A stretch of 64,000 nt of DNA. Source: Kushneria marisflavi. GTDB taxonomy: Bacteria; Pseudomonadota; Gammaproteobacteria; Pseudomonadales; Halomonadaceae. This document shows, in pieces, positions 25,801 through 33,137 of the stretch (positions are counted from its first letter, which is position 1; each line of letters opens with the position of its first letter). A program made the translations under genes and the position numbers. The stretch spans positions 3,472,001 to 3,536,000 of the forward strand of contig NZ_CP021358.1 in the NCBI RefSeq assembly GCF_002157205.1. The letters run 5' to 3'. Under the pieces are notes generated by a model. It worked only from the letters and a program-made list of their open reading frames with translations, was not told where the DNA came from and ran no database searches.

Positions 25801-26013
25801 ATGGCGACTCGCTATGAGGTGCATGAACACGCTACCGCACATATAAAGGGCGCCCCCAATCGGGAGCAGCAAAAGGCAATGGACGATATGCCGCTGGAAT
25901 GCTTTCGCATTTGGGACAACCAGGAAGAACGCTACGTCAGCGAAGAGTATGAAGTGCGCGAGGAAGCTGATGAAGACTGCCAGCGCTTGAATGAAGAAAA
26001 CGGCAAGGGCTGA
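25801..26013 (+). CDS. Small acidic hypothetical protein
   Basis: A 70-residue, strongly acidic soluble protein (ending EEYEVREEADEDCQRLNEENGKG). GGAGGAAGGC just before the ATG is a strong ribosome binding site and a good terminator follows, so it is expressed as its own transcript. I do not recognise a family. The acidic composition suits a halophile cytoplasm. Confidence 0.75.
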   Translation: MATRYEVHEHATAHIKGAPNREQQKAMDDMPLECFRIWDNQEERYVSEEYEVREEADEDCQRLNEENGKG

Positions 26014-26037
26014 GACCTTTGCGGCGCGTCAGACATC

Positions 26038-26070
26038 AGGCCCACCGGTGATTGATCGGTGGGCCTTTTT
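26038..26070 (+). terminator. Terminator after the small acidic protein
   Basis: AGGCCCACCG (26038-26047) pairs with CGGTGGGCCT (26057-26066), followed by TTTT. Confidence 0.9.
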
Positions 26071-26168
26071 GATCTCCAGCGCTGTCGAGCCCGGGCGCTG
26101 ATGGTAAGGCGTGCCGACATGGGGCAGTGCTCGAATCGTGTCAGGCCCCGGAAGTTGTTCAATATGTC

Positions 26169-26199
26169 TTGACCTTATAGAAGGTACAAGGTTTACAAA
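26169..26199 (+). promoter_or_regulatory. MerR-family (CadR/ZntR/CueR-type) metal-responsive promoter
   Basis: TTGACC (-35, 26169-26174) and TACAAA (-10, 26194-26199) are separated by 19 bases, the overlong spacing typical of MerR-activated promoters. Between them lies an inverted repeat ACCTTATAG-AAG-GTACAAGGT (26172-26192). It is 31 bases upstream of a metallothionein gene. Confidence 0.8.
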
Positions 26200-26229
26200 G
26201 ACAGGGTTCACCTTCAAAGGAGCTTTACC

Positions 26230-26388
26230 ATGTCCGACCAGACGACCTGTGCCTGTCCGCAATGCACCTGTGATGTTCAAGACAACGCCGTAGAGCACAA
26301 TGGCGAGCTGTACTGCTGCCAGGCCTGTGCCACCGGCCACGCCGATGGTTCGAAGGATTGCGGCCACAACTGCAGCTGCGGCCAGTAA
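26230..26388 (+). CDS. Bacterial metallothionein (SmtA/PmtA-type)
   Basis: A 52-residue cysteine-rich protein with CACPQCTC at the N-terminus, ELYCCQACATGHADG in the middle and CGHNCSCGQ at the end: nine cysteines and three histidines arranged as in cyanobacterial SmtA and Pseudomonas PmtA. These bind Zn, Cd or Cu in the cytoplasm. AAGGAG stands eight bases before the ATG. A MerR-type promoter lies upstream and a strong terminator downstream. No MerR-family gene is in the window, so its activator is encoded elsewhere. Confidence 0.93.
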   Translation: MSDQTTCACPQCTCDVQDNAVEHNGELYCCQACATGHADGSKDCGHNCSCGQ

Positions 26389-26446
26389 TGACGGTCTGAC
26401 AGGGCTGGTTGTAAAAAGGCCCTGTCATAAGGATCTGCCGTGATGT

Positions 26447-26480
26447 GACCCTTCGGTGATGCGCCGGAGGGTCTTTTTTT
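26447..26480 (+). terminator. Terminator after the metallothionein
   Basis: GACCCTTCGG (26447-26456) pairs with CCGGAGGGTC (26464-26473), one G-T wobble, followed by seven or more T. Confidence 0.9.
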
Positions 26481-26584
26481 TGCGTCAGCGTTTCTGCCTG
26501 CGAAAAAAGGCCCGATGGCCCGGCCTTGATATGGTGCCTGCTCGTAACCATCTCATGGGTAACTCACGCTGACAGGAGTCTTCC

Positions 26585-27274
26585 ATGAGCGCTGCACGTA
26601 TTTTGATGGTTCTGACCTCTCACGACGAGATGGGCAACACCGGCCACAAGACCGGCTTCTGGGCGGAAGAATTCGCCGCGCCGTATTACACCTTTCTCGA
26701 TGCCGGCTGCGAGATCACGCTGGCAACGCCGAAGGGTGGGGCGGCGCCCATCGACCCCAACAGCGAAAATGAAGATGCCCAGACCGATGCCACGCGTCGC
26801 TTCTACGCCGATGACGAGGCAAGGGCACGCATTGCCAACACGGCACGGCTTGCCGACATGCGTGCCGAGGAGTTTGACACCGTGTTCTATCCTGGTGGCC
26901 ACGGCCCCCTTTGGGATCTGACCGACAATCAGGACTCGATTTCGCTGCTGGAAGATTTCCTGCGTCAGCAAAAGCCGATCGCCTCCGTCTGTCACGCGCC
27001 TACAGCGTTTTTGAACCTCAAGGACGAGCAGGGCGAGTTCGTGATCAAGGGGAAAAAAGTGGCAGGCTTTACCAACGAGGAAGAAGCCGCCGTTGGCCTG
27101 ACGGATGTGGTACCGCACCTGCTTGAAGATGAGCTCAAGCGCCGCGGTGCGGAGTATCAAAAGGTTGAGGCCTTCGCCCCGTTCGCCGTTGTCGATGGCC
27201 TGGTCATTACCGGCCAGAACCCGGCAAGTTCGGAAGCCGTGGCTGAAAAACTGCTGGACGCCCTCAAGGGCTGA
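26585..27274 (+). CDS. DJ-1/PfpI-family protein (Hsp31-like glyoxalase III type)
   Basis: A 229-residue type-1 glutamine amidotransferase-like protein. The N-terminal TSHDEMGNTGHKTGFWAEEFAAPYY, FYPGGHGPLWDL and nucleophile elbow SVCHAPTAFLN (catalytic Cys with His) match the larger DJ-1 superfamily members that detoxify methylglyoxal or act as holding chaperones. CAGGAG precedes the ATG. Monocistronic with a strong terminator. Whether it is a glyoxalase, deglycase or chaperone cannot be decided from sequence. Confidence 0.87.
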   Translation: MSAARILMVLTSHDEMGNTGHKTGFWAEEFAAPYYTFLDAGCEITLATPKGGAAPIDPNSENEDAQTDATRRFYADDEARARIANTARLADMRAEEFDTVFYPGGHGPLWDLTDNQDSISLLEDFLRQQKPIASVCHAPTAFLNLKDEQGEFVIKGKKVAGFTNEEEAAVGLTDVVPHLLEDELKRRGAEYQKVEAFAPFAVVDGLVITGQNPASSEAVAEKLLDALKG

Positions 27275-27288
27275 AGGTTGTCATGATC

Positions 27289-27324
27289 AAAAGCCCCGTC
27301 GCAGAAGCGCCGGGGCTTTTTTTT
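27289..27324 (+). terminator. Terminator after the DJ-1-family gene
   Basis: AAAAGCCCCG (27289-27298) pairs with CGGGGCTTTT (27311-27320), followed by more T. Confidence 0.9.
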
Positions 27325-27367
27325 GTCCTGATCACCGTATGAAATTATCGCATCGTGGAATGGGAGA

Positions 27368-27439
27368 TTAACGGTCCAGCATTATCCAGATGATAAATCC
27401 CAGACATGCCAGCAGGATAAAGATTAACCGCGGATTCAT
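27368..27439 (-). CDS. Putative 23-residue membrane peptide
   Basis: A very short minus-strand frame starts at 27439 (MNPRLIFI...), is followed by an unbroken hydrophobic helix with Cys and Trp, and ends ...IMLDR then TAA. The N-terminal Pro-Arg and C-terminal Asp-Arg flank about 16 hydrophobic residues, the form of bacterial single-pass microproteins. AAGGA lies about 10 bases upstream of the ATG. It sits in an otherwise empty 300-base stretch. No family recognised; expression unproven. Confidence 0.5.
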   Translation of the reverse strand: MNPRLIFILLACLGFIIWIMLDR

Positions 27440-27581
27440 GGGGTGGTGTCCTTCGAGTCATGATAAGGCCGCCATCAAGGTGGCCTGTCTTATGATGCCT
27501 CGATCCCGAGAATAAAAAAATACGAATATATGGATTCAACCGTGAACGCAGCCTTGCTGACATGAGTCCTTGATATGGATT

Positions 27582-27613
27582 CGAAGGTAGGTAGACTGGT
27601 CTACCTACCTTCG
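27582..27613. promoter_or_regulatory. Perfect 32-bp palindromic operator of the TetR-EamA operon
   Basis: CGAAGGTAGGTAGAC (27582-27596) and its exact reverse complement (27599-27613) flank a 2-base centre. It starts 49 bases before the TetR start. A possible -35 TTGATA (27570-27575) and -10 TAGACT (27592-27597) place the promoter under the operator, consistent with autorepression. Confidence 0.88.
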
Positions 27614-27630
27614 TATGGCGGAGTATCACC

Positions 27631-28218
27631 ATGACATCATCTGGAACCCTGCCGGTGGTCAGCGCGCGTGAACGACTGCTAAATGCCGCGGCCATGCTGT
27701 TTTATAGCGATGGCATTGTGGCGACCGGCATTGATGCCATCGTTAGACGTGCAGGTGTGGCCAAAAAAAGCCTCTATAACAATTTTGATTCCAAGGCGGC
27801 ACTGGTGGCCGCCTACCTGGAAGCGCGCCATGGCGAATGGCTCGCGCTTTACGAGACGCGACTGACCAGAGCCTTCACGCCTGTCGATCAGGTGCTGGCG
27901 GTGTTTCTGGCTTATCAGGATCATGCCGAATGGGCCTATGAGCGGGGCTTTCGCGGCTGCGGCCTGCTCAATGCCGCCGCTGAGCTGCCGGCAGGCCATG
28001 ATGGTCGTAACGTGGTTCTGCGTCACAAGCGACAGGTGGAATCACTGCTGGCGGCGCCGCTCAAGGAATTGACCGATGATGAGGCTGCGGCATTACAACT
28101 GGCGCATCAGCTCGCCTTTCTGCTGGAAGGCGCCATGGTACGGGCGGGCCTTGAAGGCAGCAGCTGCTGCGTCCGGGAGGGTCATGACATGGCACGGGCA
28201 ATGGTGAACGCGTTATGA
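27631..28218 (+). CDS. TetR-family regulator, first gene of TetR-EamA operon
   Basis: A 195-residue repressor with the TetR helix-turn-helix (residues 10-60, FYSDGIVATGIDAIVRRAGVAKKSLYNNF) and a ligand domain with the FRGCGLLNAAAELPAGH block. A cluster of cysteines (SSCC) is in the C-terminal part. It overlaps the downstream EamA transporter by 4 bases (ATGA), so the two are translated together, and a perfect palindrome covers its promoter. It therefore probably represses itself and the transporter until a ligand is bound. Confidence 0.9.
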   Translation: MTSSGTLPVVSARERLLNAAAMLFYSDGIVATGIDAIVRRAGVAKKSLYNNFDSKAALVAAYLEARHGEWLALYETRLTRAFTPVDQVLAVFLAYQDHAEWAYERGFRGCGLLNAAAELPAGHDGRNVVLRHKRQVESLLAAPLKELTDDEAAALQLAHQLAFLLEGAMVRAGLEGSSCCVREGHDMARAMVNAL

Positions 28219-29147
28219 ACACCCCTGCTCGCGAGCGTCTTCTGGGTGTGGCCGGCGTGCTGCTTGCCGCGGTGTTATGGGGTACCACCGGCACGGCGGC
28301 AACGCTGGCGCCGGAGGTCAGTGCCATTGCCATCGGCGCTGTGGCCATGGGGATTGGTGGGCTCTTGCAGGCACTGGTGGCCGCACCGCGCATTCGAAAA
28401 ACCTTGCCGCCGCTGCGCGCCCGCTGGCCCTGGTTGTTATCGGGCGCTGTGGCCGTGGCGATCTATCCGCTGGCATTTTATGGTTCGATGCGTCTGGCCG
28501 GCGTCACCATTGGCACGGTGGTATCGATTGGTTCGGCGCCGCTGCTCTCGGCGCTGATCGAGTCGCGCTTTGATGGCCTGAGGTTGGGCGCACGCTGGAA
28601 AATGGGTGCGACGCTGGGGCTGGTCGGTATGGCATTGCTGTGTCTGGCGGAAACCGAGCCGACCACGGGCGTGGGCAGTACCACTCAGGTACTGCAGGGT
28701 GTGGTCATGGGGCTGGTGGCCGGGCTGACCTATGCGTTTTATTCCTGGTCAGCGCGGCGCTTGATGCAGAGAGGCATCCCGCCGCGCGCGGCTATGGGGG
28801 CGACCTTTGGTCTGGGAGGTCTGATACTGATGCCGGTGCTGTTGTTGACCGGTGCGCCGCTTCTGGGCTCGATCAACAATGCCGCGGTCGGACTCTACAT
28901 GGCGCTGGTACCGATGTTTCTGGGCTATCTCGGCTTTGGTTACGGGTTGGCAAGAGTGCCGGCCAGTACGGCCACCACCATTACGTTGTTCGAGCCGGTG
29001 GTGGCGGCACTGCTGGCCGTCGTGATCGTCGGTGAGCGTCTGCCGCTGCTGGGCTGGGCCGGCATCGTACTGGTGGTGGCATGTCTGGTTTGTCTCACGG
29101 CACCGGTGCGCTGGCCGGGTGCCGGGACGGCCTCGAGCACGCCGTGA
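28215..29147 (+). CDS. EamA/DMT-family transporter
   Basis: A 310-residue inner-membrane protein with ten hydrophobic helices in two EamA repeats. Repeat starts are visible at LLAAVLWGTTGTAAT (about 14-28) and GLVAGLTYAFYSWSARRL (about 165-182). Drug/metabolite transporters of this family export amino acids, nucleosides or drugs. It is co-translated with the upstream TetR gene. Substrate unknown; the operon layout suggests efflux of a compound sensed by the regulator. Confidence 0.88.
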   Translation: MNTPARERLLGVAGVLLAAVLWGTTGTAATLAPEVSAIAIGAVAMGIGGLLQALVAAPRIRKTLPPLRARWPWLLSGAVAVAIYPLAFYGSMRLAGVTIGTVVSIGSAPLLSALIESRFDGLRLGARWKMGATLGLVGMALLCLAETEPTTGVGSTTQVLQGVVMGLVAGLTYAFYSWSARRLMQRGIPPRAAMGATFGLGGLILMPVLLLTGAPLLGSINNAAVGLYMALVPMFLGYLGFGYGLARVPASTATTITLFEPVVAALLAVVIVGERLPLLGWAGIVLVVACLVCLTAPVRWPGAGTASSTP

Positions 29148-29174
29148 CTTTTGGAGTGAGGGCGAGGTATCAAG

Positions 29175-30098
29175 TCATTGCCAGTCGTCCCAGGGCGGCG
29201 TCTTACCGATCGTTTCCTGCAGATAGTCCATGAACGCGGCCACCTTGGGCGTGCGCAGGCGGCCATCGGTAGTCAGTACGTGAATCATGCGCCGCTCGGG
29301 CACGACTTCACAGCGCCACTGCCTTAGCAGTGGCACCAGCTGACGGGATGCCAGCGCCTCATCGATCAGCCAGGTCGGGAACAATACGATGCCCTGGCCG
29401 AGTATGGCGGCCTGCAGCAGGCTGTCGGCATCGTTGCTGTAGAGGCTGCCGGTCAGCTCGAACGCTGTCGGTGCCTCTTCCCCTGGTGCCTGAAAATACC
29501 AGCGCTGGCGGCCCATCTCTCCCTGATAGAGCAGGCAATCATGATCCCGGAGCGCTTCCGGCGTCGCTGGCGTGCCATGGCGGGCGAGATAGTCAGGAGC
29601 CGCGGCGGCCACATAGTGCATTGGCGCCAGCGGCCGGGCAATCAGGGAAGAGTCGGCCAGTTGCCCCACGCGAAAGGTAATGTCGCTGCCTTCGCGCACC
29701 GGGTCGGTCAGCGCATCGGTGAGCAGCAGCTCGGCGCGCACGTTCGGGTGGCGCTGATGGAAACCACGCAGCAGCGGCACGACCTGATGGCGGCCGAAGG
29801 CCACCGGGCTGTTGATATGCAGGGTGCCCGACGGTGCCTGCGCCGGGCTCTTGAGCGCCTCGGTGGCCTGGTCGAGCTGCTCGAGCGTACCGCGAATCTG
29901 CTCGTAGTACTGCCGGCCCGCCTCGGTCAGCGCCACCGCCCGGGTGTGGCGATAGAGCAGCCGAATACCAAGACTTTTCTCCAGCGCGCCGACCTGGCGC
30001 GACACGGAAGACACCGCCATATGAAAATGCCTCGCGGCCGCCGTGAAGCTGCCGGTCGCTGCGACCCGCTCGAACGTTCGTAACGCATTGAGATCCAT
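29175..30098 (-). CDS. LysR-family transcriptional regulator
   Basis: A 307-residue LTTR with the N-terminal winged helix (residues 1-60, LNALRTFERVAATGSFTAAARHFHMAVSSVSRQVGALEKSLGIRLL) and a periplasmic-binding-protein-like effector domain of the DHCR/YafC type. Two adjacent ATG codons exist (30101 and 30098); the second has better spacing to AGGTG. It is divergent from an SDR-type reductase across 105 bases that contain a T-N11-A-like dyad, so it likely controls that gene. Confidence 0.9.
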   Translation of the reverse strand: MDLNALRTFERVAATGSFTAAARHFHMAVSSVSRQVGALEKSLGIRLLYRHTRAVALTEAGRQYYEQIRGTLEQLDQATEALKSPAQAPSGTLHINSPVAFGRHQVVPLLRGFHQRHPNVRAELLLTDALTDPVREGSDITFRVGQLADSSLIARPLAPMHYVAAAAPDYLARHGTPATPEALRDHDCLLYQGEMGRQRWYFQAPGEEAPTAFELTGSLYSNDADSLLQAAILGQGIVLFPTWLIDEALASRQLVPLLRQWRCEVVPERRMIHVLTTDGRLRTPKVAAFMDYLQETIGKTPPWDDWQ

Positions 30099-30102
30099 CA
30101 TG

Positions 30103-30117
30103 TTGCACCTGATGCAA
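30103..30117. promoter_or_regulatory. LysR-type dyad TTGCA-N5-TGCAA
   Basis: TTGCACCTGATGCAA (30103-30117), a perfect five-base-arm inverted repeat directly upstream of the LysR start and overlapping its ribosome binding region. It fits the T-N11-A class of LysR sites and suggests autorepression. Confidence 0.65.
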
Positions 30118-30203
30118 TAATCATTTGCATAATGTTCGATTTCGGCAACGACGCGCAAGGATCATAATGCCTGGCATCATTTGATGAACAAGGGAGTCTC
30201 ATC

Positions 30204-31262
30204 ATGCAAAAAGGTGTCGCACTGGTCGTCGGTGCCACGGGCATTACCGGCGGAAACCTGGCCTCTTATCTGGTTGCCAGCGGCTGGACCGTTTACGGTC
30301 TGTCGCGTCAGGCCACCGGCAAGGACGGCGTGATTCCGGTCTCTGCAAACCTGCTGGATGCCGATGCGACCGCACAGGCGCTCAAGGGCCTGCCGATCAG
30401 CCATGTCTTCTATTGCACGTGGACCAAACGTGACAGCGAACAGGAAAACGTCGAAGCCAATGGCGCGATGATGAATAACCTGTTTGCCGCGCTGGATCCG
30501 GAAAAGCTCGAGCATGCGGCATTGGTCACCGGCACCAAGCAGTATCTGGGCTCCTTTGAAAGCTATGGCAGCGGCAAGGTTGAAACGCCGTTTCGCGAGT
30601 CCGCACCGCGCGTACCGGGGGAAAACTTCTACTACACGCTGGAAGACATCCTGATCGAAGCTGCTGGCAAATACGGCTTTGCCTGGAATGTGCACCGCCC
30701 GCATACCGTCATCGGTCATGCCCGTGGCAATGCCATGAACATGGGCACCACGCTTGGCGTTTACGCCTCGATCTGCAAGGCCACCGGTCGTCCGTTCGTC
30801 TTCCCGGGCTCGCAGCTTCAGTGGAACGCGCTGACCGACATGACCGATGCGCTGCTTTTGGCCCGCCAGATGGAATGGGCATCCCTGACAACCGGTGCGC
30901 ATAATCAGGCGTTCAACACGGTCAACGGTGATACTTTCCGCTGGCGTCGCATGTGGCAGGAAATCGGCGAGTTCTTCGGCCTTGAAGTGGCAGACTGCCC
31001 CGAAACGCCGCAGCCGCTGGAAGAGCAGATGGCTGGTCTTGAGCCCGAGTGGGAAAGGATTGCCGAGCAGCACGGTCTGGTCGAATCGGACGTGACGAAG
31101 CTGGCGTCCTGGTGGCACACCGATGCTGATCTTGGCCGCGAGCAGGAGTGCGTGAACGACATCGTCAAATGCCGTGACTTCGGCTTTGATGAGTTTCGCG
31201 AGACGCGTGCGGCCTTTTTCGACCTCTTTACCCGCCTGCGCGCCGAAAAGGTCATTCCGTAA
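30204..31262 (+). CDS. SDR-family reductase, PRISE (progesterone 5-beta-reductase/iridoid synthase-like)
   Basis: A 352-residue extended short-chain dehydrogenase. The NADP-binding glycine motif is GATGITGGNLASYL (about 10-23). GTKQYLGSFESYG, then ENFYYTLEDIL with the catalytic Tyr-x-x-x-(Lys replaced) arrangement and HRPHTVIGHARGNAMNMG are typical of PRISE enzymes, which reduce activated C=C bonds of enones. Divergent from a LysR regulator; strong terminator after it. Physiological substrate unknown; detoxification of reactive enones is one possibility. Confidence 0.82.
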   Translation: MQKGVALVVGATGITGGNLASYLVASGWTVYGLSRQATGKDGVIPVSANLLDADATAQALKGLPISHVFYCTWTKRDSEQENVEANGAMMNNLFAALDPEKLEHAALVTGTKQYLGSFESYGSGKVETPFRESAPRVPGENFYYTLEDILIEAAGKYGFAWNVHRPHTVIGHARGNAMNMGTTLGVYASICKATGRPFVFPGSQLQWNALTDMTDALLLARQMEWASLTTGAHNQAFNTVNGDTFRWRRMWQEIGEFFGLEVADCPETPQPLEEQMAGLEPEWERIAEQHGLVESDVTKLASWWHTDADLGREQECVNDIVKCRDFGFDEFRETRAAFFDLFTRLRAEKVIP

Positions 31263-31284
31263 ACCGGTAGCGCCTCGCGCAATC

Positions 31285-31321
31285 AAAAGCCCGCCACTCG
31301 ATATGAGTGGCGGGCTTTTTT
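31285..31321 (+). terminator. Terminator after the SDR gene
   Basis: AAAAGCCCGCCACTC (31285-31299) pairs perfectly with GAGTGGCGGGCTTTT (31305-31319), followed by TT. Its A-tract means it could also serve tspO from the other strand. Confidence 0.92.
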
Positions 31322-31394
31322 GTTGGGCTGGGAGTCCGATGACGATGCATCACTATCGTCAACCCTTTTACACCAGCATGCCTTCGATACCAGG

Positions 31395-31892
31395 TTATCC
31401 CAACAGCTGCGGGTTGAGATGCCAGGTGCTCCAGGTGAGGGCAGTAGCAAGGCTCACCCAGGCGAGATAGGGCACCAGCAGGGCGCCCGCGAGTGGTCTG
31501 ATGCGCCAGAAAGCGATTAGCGTGGCAAGAATCAAAAGCCACAACACGACCGTGCCGGCAAAGGCAACCGCGCCCAGGTGCCAGACAAAATAGAGCCAGC
31601 TCCAGAGCGCATTGAGGGCCAGTTGAACGACAAACAGCGTCAGGGCCGGGCGCACGTTCCGAGTGGGTTTTTCACGCCAGACAAGCCATGCGGCAATCCC
31701 CATCAGGGTATATAGCGTGGTCCATACCGGACCGAAGGCGCCGGCCGGTGGTGCCCAAGAGGGCTGCTGCAACTGCTGATAAAACGATGCGGCGTCAACG
31801 GAGGCCACAGCCCCGATGGCGGCGGCGATAAAGGCCAGCAACAGCCAGCCGGCAAGCCCCATGTACTGTTGACGGTGAGTCAGTGACTTCAT
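31395..31892 (-). CDS. tspO: TspO/MBR-family tryptophan-rich membrane protein
   Basis: A 165-residue inner-membrane protein with five hydrophobic helices. The family patterns PSWAPPAGAFGPVWTTLYTLMGIAAWLVW and LNALWSWLYFVWHLGAVAF, plus the Trp-rich ALTWSTWHLNPQ ending, are clear. TspO proteins bind porphyrins and other hydrophobic ligands and often act in oxygen, light or stress responses. It stands alone, with no carotenoid or photolyase gene next to it. Confidence 0.92.
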   Translation of the reverse strand: MKSLTHRQQYMGLAGWLLLAFIAAAIGAVASVDAASFYQQLQQPSWAPPAGAFGPVWTTLYTLMGIAAWLVWREKPTRNVRPALTLFVVQLALNALWSWLYFVWHLGAVAFAGTVVLWLLILATLIAFWRIRPLAGALLVPYLAWVSLATALTWSTWHLNPQLLG

Positions 31893-32060
31893 GCCATGTC
31901 TCTTTTTTCAAAGTCTGTTGTAAGCGTCTGCTTTTTAGCTGAAAGCGTTGGCGAGCCCATCGACGCTGCGGGGTCTGCCTATCCTACACAATAGCGCTCG
32001 CGACGGGGTGTGACAGTGGGGCAGGATGCCCCATGAATGTATTCACTCACAGGAGACACC

Positions 32061-32975
32061 ATGCAGATTGCGATCATGGGCGCCGGTGCGGTCGGCAGTT
32101 ATTACGGGGCGCTTCTGGCGCGTGCCGGACATACGGTCGCGCTGATCGGTCGTGCGGCCCACGTCGAGGCGGTACAGTCCAAAGGACTGATACTGGAAAC
32201 GGCGTCAGGGTGCGAAACGCTTGAGGTGACCGCCAGTCAGGAAGTGTGTGCCCTGAAGGACGCCGAGCTGGTGTTGTTTTGCGTTAAATCCACCGACACC
32301 GAAACGGCCGGAGCATCGATGGCGTCGGCGCTGTCGGAGACTGCCGTGGTGATGAGCCTGCAAAACGGGGTGGATAATGCCGACCGCCTTGCCGAAATGC
32401 TGGGTCGGGAGGTCATTCCGGTGGTGGTGTATGCCGCAGTGTCCATGGCGGGGTCGGGGCATGTGCGCCATCACGGCGGCGGTGAACTTGCGCTGGGATC
32501 ATCAGACGTGGGCGCATCACTGGTAGCGCTGTTTCAGGAGGCCGGCATGTCAGCGACGGTGGCGGATAACGTGACCGACATGCTGTGGACGAAGCTGGTT
32601 ATCAACTGTGCGTGGAATGCGGTATCGGCCATTACCCAACAACCCTATGGGGCATTGATGGCCATCGATGGTGTCCGGGCGCTGGTGGTAGCGGTCATGG
32701 GCGAGTGTCAGATTGTGGCGCAGGCCTGTGGCGTTATTCTGCCCGATGACATGGAGCGCTCAACCCTTGCGATCGCTGAAGTCATGTCCGCTCAGCGTTC
32801 CTCGACGGCACAGGATCTCGCCCGCGCGCGCCAAAGCGAGATCGAGCATCTCAATGGCTTTATTGTGCGGCAGGCAAGGTGTCATGGCATCGAGACACCC
32901 ATCAATCACACCTTGCTGGTACTGGTCCGTGCGTTGGAGCAGGGCCGTCACCGTTGTGATCTCCCTTCTGACTGA
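32061..32975 (+). CDS. Ketopantoate reductase-family oxidoreductase
   Basis: A 304-residue ApbA/PanE-type enzyme with N-terminal Rossmann motif MQIAIMGAGAVGSYYGALLA, the LQNGVDNADRLAE block, the catalytic lysine region MLWTKLVINCAWNAVSAI and a C-terminal helical domain. PanE reduces 2-dehydropantoate to pantoate with NADPH, but paralogues often act on other 2-keto acids. AGGAG precedes the ATG at 32061. It is upstream of a dehydrogenase/IclR/TRAP cluster, separated by 162 bases with two dyads, so it may be a catabolic paralogue rather than the biosynthetic enzyme. Confidence 0.85.
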   Translation: MQIAIMGAGAVGSYYGALLARAGHTVALIGRAAHVEAVQSKGLILETASGCETLEVTASQEVCALKDAELVLFCVKSTDTETAGASMASALSETAVVMSLQNGVDNADRLAEMLGREVIPVVVYAAVSMAGSGHVRHHGGGELALGSSDVGASLVALFQEAGMSATVADNVTDMLWTKLVINCAWNAVSAITQQPYGALMAIDGVRALVVAVMGECQIVAQACGVILPDDMERSTLAIAEVMSAQRSSTAQDLARARQSEIEHLNGFIVRQARCHGIETPINHTLLVLVRALEQGRHRCDLPSD

Positions 32976-33002
32976 TATGCGCTTTTTCTGATATCGGCGG
33001 CC

Positions 33003-33051
33003 AATGCCCATAGAAGTGGGCATTGCACTTTGGTCCCGATATCGACCAAAG
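33003..33051. promoter_or_regulatory. Two dyads between panE-like gene and the dehydrogenase
   Basis: First, AATGCCCA (33003-33010) pairs with TGGGCATT (33017-33024), probably a weak terminator. Second, CTTTGGTC (33028-33035) pairs with GACCAAAG (33044-33051) around CCGATATC, an operator-like 24-base inverted repeat. Confidence 0.6.
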
Positions 33052-33084
33052 CCGCGCTCTCTGATGGTACGGCGCGTTGTACAG

Positions 33085-33113
33085 TCCACTGAACGATGTT
33101 CAATCCACTGGAC
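33085..33113. promoter_or_regulatory. Candidate IclR operator upstream of the dehydrogenase
   Basis: TGAACGATGTTCA (33090-33102) is an inverted repeat with 5-base arms. It is flanked by two near-identical direct repeats, TCCACTGAAC (33085-33094) and TCCACTGGAC (33104-33113). The site lies 25-53 bases before the chosen start, where the IclR gene is two genes downstream in the same operon. Confidence 0.6.
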
Positions 33114-33137
33114 GACCGCTGGTTTTCGGAGCGCAGC

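Noticed and set aside
33003..33024. Riboswitch between the panE-like gene and the dehydrogenase
   Set aside because: Only simple dyads are present; no multi-helix conserved core resembling a known riboswitch could be drawn.
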